Source of the DNA: Ahaetulla prasina
Taxonomy: Eukaryota > Chordata > Lepidosauria > Squamata > Colubridae
Reading direction: 5' to 3'
DNA length: 64,000 bases
Assembly (NCBI RefSeq): GCF_028640845.1
Contig: NC_080548.1
Span: 12,844,814-12,908,813, forward strand
The notes under the pieces: model-generated
Databases searched by the model: none
Seen by the model: the letters and a program-made list of their open reading frames with translations, nothing else
What the model was told of the DNA's origin: nothing
Made by a program: the position numbers and the translations under genes
Shown here: in pieces, positions 55,462 through 64,000 of the stretch
Layout of the letters: the number at the start of each line of letters is the position of its first letter
How positions within the stretch are numbered: the stretch's first letter is position 1

Positions 55462-56044
55462 GGCAGTTACAACCTCTCAGCAACATCTACAAATGTTGTC
55501 CAAAGGTTCATATTTACTCTTCAAACAAAAACGAAGCCATAATATTGAACTAATGGGGGTGGGAGAGGAAAAAGTAGTTTTTCTCATGTGATGACTGGGC
55601 CAAGCATAAAGAATTTAACATTATTATCCTCAGTTGGTGTTTTGTAATGCGTTGGCTGGAGTTCAGTAAAGGAGATGCGTCAAATTTACAACAAGCCTTT
55701 TATGGAGGGCTGTTCCCACGATGCTGGCTCTCTTTTTCCTCCCAGTCATGGGACAGCTCCCCCAATGTGATCGGATATCCAAGGGCCAAGCACCATGGTG
55801 GGTTTGGTTGCTGGAATGCAGGGAGCTGCCTTCTCTTGCGCCAGACAGTGGCCGCCTCGCCTTTGGCAGGACTTGCCCTGATTGGCAGTGAACCTGCTAG
55901 GACCGTGATGGCGAACCTCTGGCACGCATGTCACAGATGGCACGCAGAGCCCTCTCCGTGGGTTGTTCAACCAGATGTTCAACCAGCTTATATTTGTGTC
56001 TTGAGCAGTGCCTGGACTTGTGGATATGGTCAGGCTTTCATGTG
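55462..56044. other. Unassigned intron DNA with a hAT fragment
   Basis: One end of a GTGATGGCGAACC-family element (cgtgatggcgaacctctggc, 55904-55965) is recognisable. The rest is unassigned. Confidence 0.45.
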
Positions 56045-56049
56045 GAACT

Positions 56050-56664
56050 TGTTGTGACCCAGGCCCCAGTAGGTAGTAGAAAACTCAGTCAGTGTAAAAA
56101 CAAATAAATTTTATTTGAACAGCTGAGAATTATCTCTTTCTCAGCGTAGTTCAACTAAATTAAAGCAAATTCCTCCCAACACAATTCCTCATTCCTATCA
56201 CCAACCTTGGTCCAATTAGACAAACTGCCAAAGGCCTTTCTTGGCAAAAGTTCAGAAGACACCGATACGAAACAAATGCAACAAGACAAAACTATCAACG
56301 TTGTTTTCTGGCAAAGAGCCCGAATGCTGTTGCTGGTCTTTTAAGCCTTATGGGAGAGGCCAATCATCTCTTGGCCCTACTCCTGAGTCGTCCTCTCTGC
56401 TTGAGCTGCTCTTGCCTTCTGGCAGCTCTTCTCATGCGTGCATTAGGAACAGGGTCCTCCTGTTCCTCTGCCTCACTACTGTCAGACTCTGGAGGCTCTG
56501 GAGTCCGCACATCACACCCCGATGGCCCTGGCCCCACCTCAGCCTCTGACGCAGAGCCCTCATCTGGGCCTTCCCCAGCCTCCAGGACTGACCCATGTTC
56601 TTCCTCAGCCTCATCACTGTCTGACTCCATTGCCAGCTCTGCAGGCTGCTGGTGGACCACAACA
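56050..56664 (-). mobile_element. Solo LTR with 5-bp duplication
   Basis: The plus-strand left end is tgttgtgacccaggcccc and the right end is gtggaccacaaca, giving TG...CA ends on minus. Perfect gaact duplications flank it (56045-56049 and 56665-56669). On minus, a ggcttaaaagacc TATA-like box and an AATAAA (in caaataaaattta) lie in the expected order for U3-R-U5. The U3 has an acidic open frame (56364-56678). No internal region is present. Confidence 0.85.
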
Positions 56665-56669
56665 GAACT

Positions 56670-57176
56670 GTACATCATGACAGCCTGCTGTTGTTATCTT
56701 TTGCACACTGAGCACAGTTGGTGAAGCCACAAGTATAGGCCCATAATCACTTGGCATCTCAGCTTGGTACCAGCTGCAGCTTAAAGAAAGTGGATTCTCT
56801 CAGCTGTGAGTGACCCATCTAAATTTTATACAGATGCACCCACTTTTACATCTTGCAAACCAACAAGCGAACTGGAATGCATCTGTGCGCAGAAATCTGC
56901 ACTTTTTCTAATTTTGCAGTACTTTTGCCAGGCAGAAAATATGCATCTATTAAGCGAGCAAGCAGACAGATGGATAGATAGATAGAGGAAAGAATGCGCA
57001 AACATGAATACATTAGAGTTAAATGCATAAATAAATTACAGAAAACCCTGAGGTTTGAAGAAGTGTGATTCCCTATTTAGGAGGGAGGAGGAGAGAAATG
57101 AAGGAAGGGAACCAGAAAATAACCTAAAGAGGGCAAAGTTATTTCAAAAAGCACTGGAAACTAGCTGATGGTCCAA
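56670..57176. other. Unassigned intron DNA
   Basis: No repeat or gene was recognised. Confidence 0.4.
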
Positions 57177-57177
57177 G

Positions 57178-57178
57178 C

Positions 57179-57249
<71 letters not shown>

Positions 57250-57250
57250 A
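57178..57250. repeat. (AAAG)n microsatellite
   Basis: About 18 aaag units. A hairpin-MITE half (gacttgaagtccacacatct) follows at 57262-57330. Confidence 0.95.
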
Positions 57251-57525
57251 CGAACCATTCTGGCTGGAGTTTTCTGGGACTTGAAGTCCACACATCTTAA
57301 AGTTGCCAAGCTTGAAAAACACTTAGAAAATGTATGGTTAACTGGCCATTTAGAATAGGGGTCTCCAACCCCAAACCATGAACTGGCACAGTTCCACTGC
57401 CCATCAGGAAACCACACCCTCCCATCAAAAAACTGCCCACATGGAACTGGTCCCTGGCGCCCAAAAGATCGGGCGTTCTGCTGATCTAGAACATCTGCCC
57501 TCTGCAGCATTTTATTTACCCCGTA

Positions 57526-57858
57526 AAAAGGTAATGGTAAAGGTTCCCCTCGTACATATGTGCTAGTCCTTCCTGACTCTAGGGGGCGGTTCTCATCTCC
57601 GTTTCACCACCGAAGAGCCAGTGCTGTCCAAAGACGTCTCCATGTTCATGTGGCCGGCACGATTATATGCCAAAGGCGCATGGAATGCTGTTCCCTTCCC
57701 ACCAAAGGTGGTCCCTATTTTTCTACTTGCATTTTTTACGTGCTTTCGAACTGCTAGGTTGGCAGAAGCTGGGACAAGTAACGGGAGCTAGGGATTCGAA
57801 CCGCTGAACTGCCGACCTTTCGATCGACAAGCACAGTGTCTTAGCCACTGAGCCACCC
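57526..57858 (-). mobile_element. Sauria-type tRNA SINE, complete
   Basis: Perfect 16-bp duplications, ttttatttaccccgta, flank it (57510-57525 and 57859-57874). The tRNA-like head reads gggtggctcagtggctaaga on minus, and the tail end ggtaatggtaaaggttcccc is on plus. Confidence 0.92.
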
Positions 57859-57874
57859 TTTTATTTACCCCGTA

Positions 57875-58559
57875 TAGATACTAAATGTTTGGGTTAGATG
57901 AGAATTTCTCTTGGTTATCATACAATCTCTTTTCTGTAATCATTTCTGGGAAATATTACTAGGCAAAGTCAGTGGAAGAGCTTTCCCAGAAAGAAAGATG
58001 GAGCAAGTTGAAGGAACTTCTCAAGGTGTAATCATGGAAGAGGGCCAGATTAGATAAAAACATCAAGCTGGAGTTTGAAAGATAGTGGGGAGAAGCAAAA
58101 CAATTTAAGGTTAGCAAAAAAATTTTCTGCATTTGTTTACTAAGGATGAATCTTCAATCTAGCTCTAAACAGTTTTCCGTCTCTTTTCAGAGAGCTAAGG
58201 AAACATTCAACTTGCATCAAGCCTCTCAACAGCCATGTAGCAAAATGGCTATTTTGCTACACGAACTGGAAACACAGTTTTGATCAAAGGGAACAGTGAG
58301 AAGACTTCAGCTAATTTTCTTTACCTCCAACTATCCAAAAGAGGACAAAGTCTGCATTTCAGAGCAGTGTTTTTTCAAACATGCTGGCTGAGGAATTCTG
58401 GGAGTTGAAGTTCATACATCTTAAAATTGCCAAGTGTAAAATCTTCCTCAATCTGGTGCTCTTTAGCCATTGTTAGCCCTTTGGGGTAATCCAGGCAAGA
58501 CCACACCCAGGAGTTCTGGGTCTATCTAAGATGGCATTGACAGAATCTTGCAAGTCTGA
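57875..58559. other. Unassigned intron DNA
   Basis: A hairpin-MITE half lies at about 58379-58440 (atgctggctgaggaattctg). No gene was recognised. Confidence 0.4.
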
Positions 58560-59325
58560 AAGTAACCCCTTCTACAGAGGAATTATTGAGTCTGTCATCT
58601 GCACCTCTATAACTGTCTGTTTTGGTTTTGCAACCCAACAAGACAGTTACAGACTTCAGAGGATAATTAGAACTGCAGAAAAAACAATGGCTACCAACCT
58701 GCCTTCCATTGAGGACCTGTATACTGCACGAGTCAAAAAGAGGGCTGTGAAAATATTTACACACCCCTCGCATCCTGGACATAAACTGTTTCAACTCCTA
58801 CCCTCAAAACGATGCTATAGAGCACTGCACACCAGAACAACTAGACACAAGGACAGTTTTTTCTCCGAATGCCAACACTCTGCTAAACAAATAATTCCTT
58901 CAACAAACTATTCACTAAGTCTGCATTACTATTGCTATTGGTCTTCTCATCGTTCCTATCACCCATCTCCTCCCGCTTATGACTGCATGACTGTAACTTT
59001 GTTGCTTGCATCCTTACGATTTATATTGATATTGATTGTTCCCTGATTGCTAATTTGTACCCTATGACTATCATTAAGTGTTGTATCATTAAGAGTTAAA
59101 TTTGTACCCTATGACTATCATTAAGTGTTGTAAGTGTTGTACCTTGATGAAGGTATCTTTTCTTTTATGTATACTGAGAGCTTATGCACCAAAGACAAAT
59201 TCCTTGTGTGTCCAATCACACTTGGCCAATAAAAAATTCTATTCTATTCTATTCTATTCTATTCTATTCTATTCTATTCTATTCTATTCTATTCTATTCT
59301 ATTCTATTCTATTCTATTCTATCTA
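58560..59325 (+). mobile_element. Snake LINE C-terminus, 3'UTR and (ATTCT)n
   Basis: The frame (58531-59046) shows FYRGIIESVICTSITV, LPSIEDLYTARVKKRAVKI and HPGHKLFQLLPSKR. The 3'UTR has a local duplication of accctatgactatcattaag (59060-59125). The tail is (ATTCT)n at 59238-59322. Confidence 0.9.
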
Positions 59326-60373
59326 AACCTGCCCCCCTTCACCTTTACAGTCTAAGAAACTAGACAGAGTCCCTTCTGAGGTGATTTCTGTGGTCCCATT
59401 CCTTCTGCAGTCTCAGTTGTCCCTTATCTAACTCTTGGTTAGTTTGTGGCTCTTCCACCTCTCTCCCAAGGTTGTTCCCACATGCCATTACACCATATTG
59501 AGATTCTTCCACAGTTGATTCTTCCATACCTTCCCTCCGGCAGAACTTAATTATGTTCTGAACGTTATAACTAGAGGCTTATTTGACCCGCTTATATGCC
59601 TTCCACGTGTGCTGGGACGACAAATCCAAGAACACTGGCTGGGCATTCTGGGATATATAGTCACATCACATCTGGAGTGGTCCAAGCTAAAATAGACTGG
59701 CCTGCAACAAGGCATTGACAGAGGTTGCACGGAAGCCTTAATTGGAAGTCTGTTGATGTCGCTTCCATTGTGGGGGATGAATTTGGAAGAACACAAATAG
59801 ATCCGTGTGTGTTTAAAGGCCTGGGAAGTAACAGGGATGGAGGCCATGACAAGTTGCTTGGGGCTGACATATATCCCTGCAGCACTGAAGCTGAGAAATA
59901 GAGTGGGAGGAAGCCTGCAGATGGCACTGTAAGACTGATTATAACATCTGCAATCTATGGAAAATGTGATAGACAAAGATAAGTTTTGATCCAGGGATAA
60001 TTTCCCACAGGGAGAGACAGGCTACTCACTGGAGCAGCTGATCTGCTAGCAGCTTCTTCTATGTTATGTGTTTCTTTTTTCCCCCCTTGCATGGTAATCT
60101 CTTGAGGGTGAAGATGAGTGATGCGTGTAAAGCAGATGTGGGGAACTAAGAGCCATCCAGTTGGGCTCCCAATATTCCAATATCCCAGCCATCGTGGTTA
60201 ATAGTGAAGGCTATTGTGCTGATCAGCATGCAGATAACCACAGGACAATCACTCTTGAGGTAGGACAATGTTTCCGCCAAGCCATTTTTCTAAACAGACC
60301 CCTGGATTAGACCGATCCTAGAGTGATATTACGTATCAATTCTGAAAGCATATTTGACCTGGGCCTGCTCCAT
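59326..60373. other. Single-copy-looking intron DNA
   Basis: No repeat was recognised for about 1 kb. The minus frame at 59551-59976 (141 codons) has no known domain and no supporting splice context. Confidence 0.4.
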
Positions 60374-60553
60374 AGGGAGGGAGGGAGGGAAGGAGGAAGA
60401 GAAGGAAGGAAGGAAGGAAGGAAGGAAGGAAGGAAGGAAGGAAGGAAGGAAGGAAGGAAGGAAGGAAGGAAGGAGGGAGGGAGGGAGGGAGGGAGGGAAG
60501 GAGGGAAGGAAGGAAGGAAGGAAGGAAGGAAGGAAGGAAGGAAGAAAGAAATA
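60374..60553. repeat. (GGAA)n/(GGGA)n polypurine tract
   Basis: Regular ggaa blocks flank a ggga block, about 180 bp in all. Confidence 0.95.
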
Positions 60554-60629
60554 AAGATTCATTTGTGGGTCTGCCAATTTTTTATCTGCTGATTATATAA
60601 CTAACTTTTAAGTAGGGCTACATTCTTTC

Positions 60630-60727
60630 TTTCTTTTATGTACACTGAGAGCGTATGCACCAAGACAAATTCCTTGTGTGTCCAATCACACTTGGCCAAT
60701 AAAAATTCTATTCTATTCTATTCTATG
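60630..60727 (+). mobile_element. Snake LINE 3' tip with short (ATTCT)n
   Basis: Only about 75 bp of the LINE (ttttatgtacactgagagcg to cacttggccaataa) plus a short tail are present. Confidence 0.88.
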
Positions 60728-60788
60728 ATATGATATGGGCTGCAAAAGTTATTATCTATATAACTTTTATCTATAAAATTATCTATAT

Positions 60789-61098
60789 CCATGATGGTGC
60801 CTCGCGAGCCGTCACCCCAGTTCAGATCTACTGCGCATGCGTGCATGCCTCCCTTCGGCCAGCCTTGTCTTCGGGTCTCTGCAGTGAATGCGTGGGGGGG
60901 CAGGGTACATGCGGGGGAGCTGCATGCATGGGGGCAGGGGGCATGCGGAGGGCCCTGTGTGCATGCGCAGGGGGTGGGGCACAGGGGGCACATGTGCATG
61001 CATGGAGGGGCACATGCAGAAGGCCGCGTGCGCATGGCATTTGGGGGGTTCAGGCATGCGCTTTGAGCACTCGGTATGGAAAAGGTTAGCCATCACTG
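60789..61098. mobile_element. hAT-type element (GTGATGGCGAACC family)
   Basis: The ends ccatgatggtgcctcgcgag and (inverse) gttagccatcactg are flanked by perfect atctatat duplications (60781-60788 and 61099-61106). The interior is GC-rich with repeated gcatgcgcag-like units. Confidence 0.88.
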
Positions 61099-61106
61099 AT
61101 CTATAT

Positions 61107-62482
61107 CTTTCTGCTGTCATCAGCGGGTCTTTTACATTTGTCCAGCCAAGATCCGGGAGGGTTATTTGGAGGAGCAGCTCCCTATGCCAATCTGTCAAAA
61201 GAGGCTGGGGTTCAGCTCCTTGTCAAAAAAAAAACCACCAAAAAAACCCACCTCTGGCAGTTAAGCTTCGCTAGTCAAGTTACTCATAGAGACAACCAGG
61301 CTTTGCTTGGGGGCCAGAACTGGTTCCCATCAATTATATGAGATTTTAGAATTTCCTTTGATATTTTAAATGCCAAGAGGGACATTCTTGACTAGCCCTG
61401 CTGAGGCTTTGCTGCCATTTCACACCATGTTCTGGTTATGCTACATCATTTTGAGTTTATTCTAAACTAGCCTGAAATTAAGGAATAAAGAGATTTGTAT
61501 AAATAGAAGGTACGTTTTATAAATCAATCAGGATCTTAATTTTTCCCCAAGCCTTCTGGGAAAAAAGTATTATCTGTTAACTCCATGGGTGGAGTAGAAT
61601 AATAAAAGAAGACAGAAGAAAATGCAATTCAGGAGGTGCAGACAGCGATAATCGTTTCCAGCTAGCACTACAGTCTGTGCCATGATAAATTTGCTCTTGT
61701 TTAAAACAACTTCCCCAGGTCTGGGTGCCCTGCAGATGCTGCCATTACTTTTCCAGAATGTTTAGCAAAGACCATCCTGGTTGCGGGATTCTGAGAGCTG
61801 AGGATCTGGACGGAAACCTCAGCCAAAGATGAGTTGGTTGGCAGTGTCACAAGATCACTAATAATTTAAGCTGTTCCAGGGATTCTTTGTTGTTTTTGCA
61901 ATAACAAATTAATGCAGCTACTTCCTTTGAAACAAAAAGGCATTAAAGAGGCCTAAGTACTCATGATTACATTTGTTCATTAAGCTGTAAATGGCTTCAC
62001 TCCCTTAAACAAACAAACGAACAAAAAGAACTTTTGAATTAGCTTCGTGAACCTGAATTCAGGTCCCAGAATTCTCTAGCCAGCACAGTTGGGGATTCTG
62101 GGAATTATTGACACCTATGTCTTGAGGACATGAAATTAATAATGTGCAATTTATTCTATGGATTTGCTCCCCAATGGTGGATTAATTAGTTCAAATGCTC
62201 CGAAAGGCACTAACTAAACCAATGAAAAAGGAATGGAGAATCAATGTGGATTTTAAACATTTATTGTTAAGCATTTATTGCAATTCACGTTCCCTTCCCT
62301 ACTTTAAATAGAATCTAAGTTAGTTTCCTAGTTCTGACCGGCAGTTCTTGCTTTTTCTCCTTTCTCTTTTTCTTGGGGAAATTGCTCATCTACCTGTATA
62401 CCACTCCCCTTTCTCACACCTGTTTATTTATTTGATAAATATATATGCTGCTGCCCATCTCATTGTTTAATAATAATAACAG
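61107..62482. other. Longest repeat-poor intron block
   Basis: Apart from a diverged hairpin-MITE remnant (62063-62110), nothing repeat-like was recognised over about 1.4 kb. The 61600-62040 segment is a candidate conserved non-coding element of RUNX3; this is inferred from repeat poverty alone. Confidence 0.4.
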
Positions 62483-62483
62483 T

Positions 62484-62628
62484 AACAGAGTTGGAAGGGA
62501 CCTTGGAGGTCATCTAGTCCATCCAACCCCCCTGCTCACGCAAGAGACCTGTACTAGGGATTCGAACCGCCGAACAACCAACCTTTCTGATTGACAAACT
62601 CAGTATCTTAGCCACTGAGCCACCTAGT
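62484..62628 (-). mobile_element. tRNA-derived SINE with CR1 tail
   Basis: On plus the order is CR1-like agagttggaagggaccttgg aggtc, then gggattcgaaccgc and gccactgagccacctag, the inverse of a tRNA-like head. It is the mirror of 41787-41925. Confidence 0.68.
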
Positions 62629-62679
62629 CAGGCTAGGTGTCAATTGTTTTGTCAATCATTGTCAAACAACTCTGGGCAG

Positions 62680-62785
62680 TTACCTAGTTTGGGTAATGAA
62701 ACATCTGCAACAAAAAAACCAAATTCAGAGAACACCAAGGATCCTGCAGCTCAACCCTGAACCACAAATATTCTCTTCAATTGTA
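62680..62785 (+). mobile_element. Penelope-like fragment (family 1)
   Basis: A partial core remains (gttacctagtttgggtaatg then AAACATC), with the flanks agagaacaccaaggatcc and acaaatattctcttc. Confidence 0.5.
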
Positions 62786-62985
62786 AATTCTAATGGGAAA
62801 CAGAAGGCGAGCACACTCTATGCATGAGTTCATTCATATTAACAATATTTAATTTTTATATTTTAAAGGTAAACCAAACCGCATTTTGTATTTGGCCTCC
62901 AAACTCTGGTTTAACACTCAGACTAAATGTGAGCCTTGACCAGAAAAAAAAGGCCACAGACCCTGATCTTAAATCAGTTCCGACC

Positions 62986-63155
62986 AGTGGTGGGTTTCAA
63001 ATTTTTTTACTACCAGTTCTGTGGGTGTGGCTTGGTAGGTGTGGCATGGCTTGGTGGGCGTGGCTTGGTGGGCATGGCAGGGGAAGGATACTGTAAAATG
63101 TCCATACCCACCCCACTCCAGGGGAAGGTTACTGCAAAATCCCCATTTCCTTGTC
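62986..63155. mobile_element. hAT-type element fragment (GTGGGCGTGGC family)
   Basis: The left end cagtggtgggtttcaaattt and ttggtgggcgtggc units are present. The right part is missing where Ty3 sequence begins. Confidence 0.75.
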
Positions 63156-63159
63156 TTTC

Positions 63160-64000
63160 TAGTTCCCCTTGTAACCCTCGGGTGTGTAATGGGGTTCAAG
63201 CGTCAAGTGGGCACGGAGTTTCCGTCCCATTAGCAATTCGGCTGGGCTTTTCCAGTGGCCGTGCTTGGGGTTCTGTGCTGGACAGCTAGGAAAAGTCTAT
63301 TTTGTTTGCCAGTCACCTGGCTTGAGCCTGGACAATGCCTCCTTAGCGCTCCGGACGGAACGCTCTGCAAGGCCATTCGACGCAGGGTGGAAAGGCACAG
63401 AGAGGGCATGTCGGATGCCTTCCTCTGCCAGGTATTCTTCAAACTGGGCTGCCGTGGTGGGGCCCATTGTCGGACACCAGAGTGTCCGGCAACCCGTGAG
63501 TTGCGAATAGGTGGCGCGGGGTTGCGATTACTGCTTCGGCCGTGGTGGACTTCATGAGTATGATCTCAACCATTTGGAAAATGCATCCACCACCACTAGG
63601 AAGCGTTTGGCCGTGGAAAGGGCCAGCAAAATCAATGTGGATTCTTGACCAGGGCCCTTGGGGCTTTTCCCATTCTCTGACTGGGGCCGTTGGGGTAGAG
63701 GTCTGGACTCTTGGCAAGCTGGCATTTCCCTACCCTCTCAGCAATCTCTGCGTCCATGAGTGGCCACCATACATAGCTTCTAGCTAACCCCTTCATCCTT
63801 ACGATCCTGGGTGACCCTCGTGGAGGAGGTCCAATACCTTTCCCTTAAGCTTATCAGGAATTATACACGATCACCCCACAACAGGCACCCCTTGAGCCGA
63901 GAGCTCATCTCGTTTTTAACAAATTCTTTGAACCGTTAAGCGCAGCGGCCACCCTCTCTGTACCCAACCGGTACAGTCCTTAACACAATGTCGGTATGAT
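63160..64000 (-). mobile_element. Ty3/Gypsy retrotransposon integrase region, broken and cut by the window edge
   Basis: On minus, the order is a LLHEGHPG zinc-finger-like start near 63830, a YVWWP-like segment, then an open frame (63439-63717). That frame has WSRIHIDFAGPF and LFATHGLPDTLVSDNGP, two of the catalytic aspartate blocks of a retroviral-type integrase. The sequence continues in another frame (63230-63442) with LAVQHRTPSTATGK, a typical Ty3/Gypsy integrase motif. In-frame stops and a shift show it is inactive. Reverse transcriptase would lie beyond 64000. Its orientation matches RUNX3. Confidence 0.82.

Larger units (their letters stand above)
44816..64000 (-). other. RUNX3: RUNX3 upstream intron, partial (at least 19.2 kb)
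   Basis: The stretch lies upstream of the HRQKL exon on the minus strand. No sequence coding for the Runt-domain blocks (such as GRSGRGKSF or YHRAIKVTVDGPREPR) was seen, so the next exon is outside the window, unless a short exon was missed by eye. Confidence 0.7.

Noticed and set aside
59551..59976. 141-codon minus frame as a gene
   Set aside because: Composition rich in C, S and P without domains, no splice context, and no homology recognised.

Overview
The window is a stretch of a squamate genome, most likely a colubroid snake. It is dense in repeats: CR1 and L2 LINEs, an L1 relic, a Bov-B LINE, Sauria-type tRNA SINEs, many hAT and Tigger-like non-autonomous DNA transposons, and LINE tails that run into (ATTCT)n arrays. 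Snake LINEs with pentanucleotide tails of this kind have been described as seeding microsatellites, which is the main reason for suggesting a snake. No bacterial, viral or CRISPR-type gene structure is present.

Only one host gene is supported. Two exons of RUNX3 lie on the minus strand: the terminal coding exon (12351-12874), ending in the RUNX signature VWRPY, and the preceding exon (44654-44815), which starts just after the Runt domain. Splice sites and codon phase agree across a 31.8-kb intron. The Runt-domain exons and promoters must lie beyond position 64000. The probable 3'UTR runs from 12350 toward about 7580, and 1-7580 is intergenic DNA downstream of the gene.

The rest is transposable elements, simple repeats and some unassigned single-copy-looking DNA. 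Several families can be defined from the sequence because many copies keep target-site duplications (TSDs): a palindromic hAT-type hairpin element with 8-bp TSDs, two further hAT-type families, a SPIN/URR1-like hAT with an internal triplication, Tigger-like elements flanked by TA, Sauria-type SINEs with 11-16 bp TSDs, and a solo LTR with a 5-bp TSD. Many are nested, which gives relative ages.

The observations most worth following are: (i) three unrelated-looking repeat families that share a CTGANGA / stem / GAAAYGTY arrangement, the core of a minimal hammerhead ribozyme as known from Penelope-like elements, including one head-to-head inverted pair; (ii) three tRNA-derived SINE types, each with a tail matching a different LINE (Bov-B, L2, CR1); (iii) two LTRs with long open, charged reading frames in the U3 region; (iv) repeated insertion of elements into the tails of others. 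A broken Ty3/Gypsy integrase runs off the right edge.
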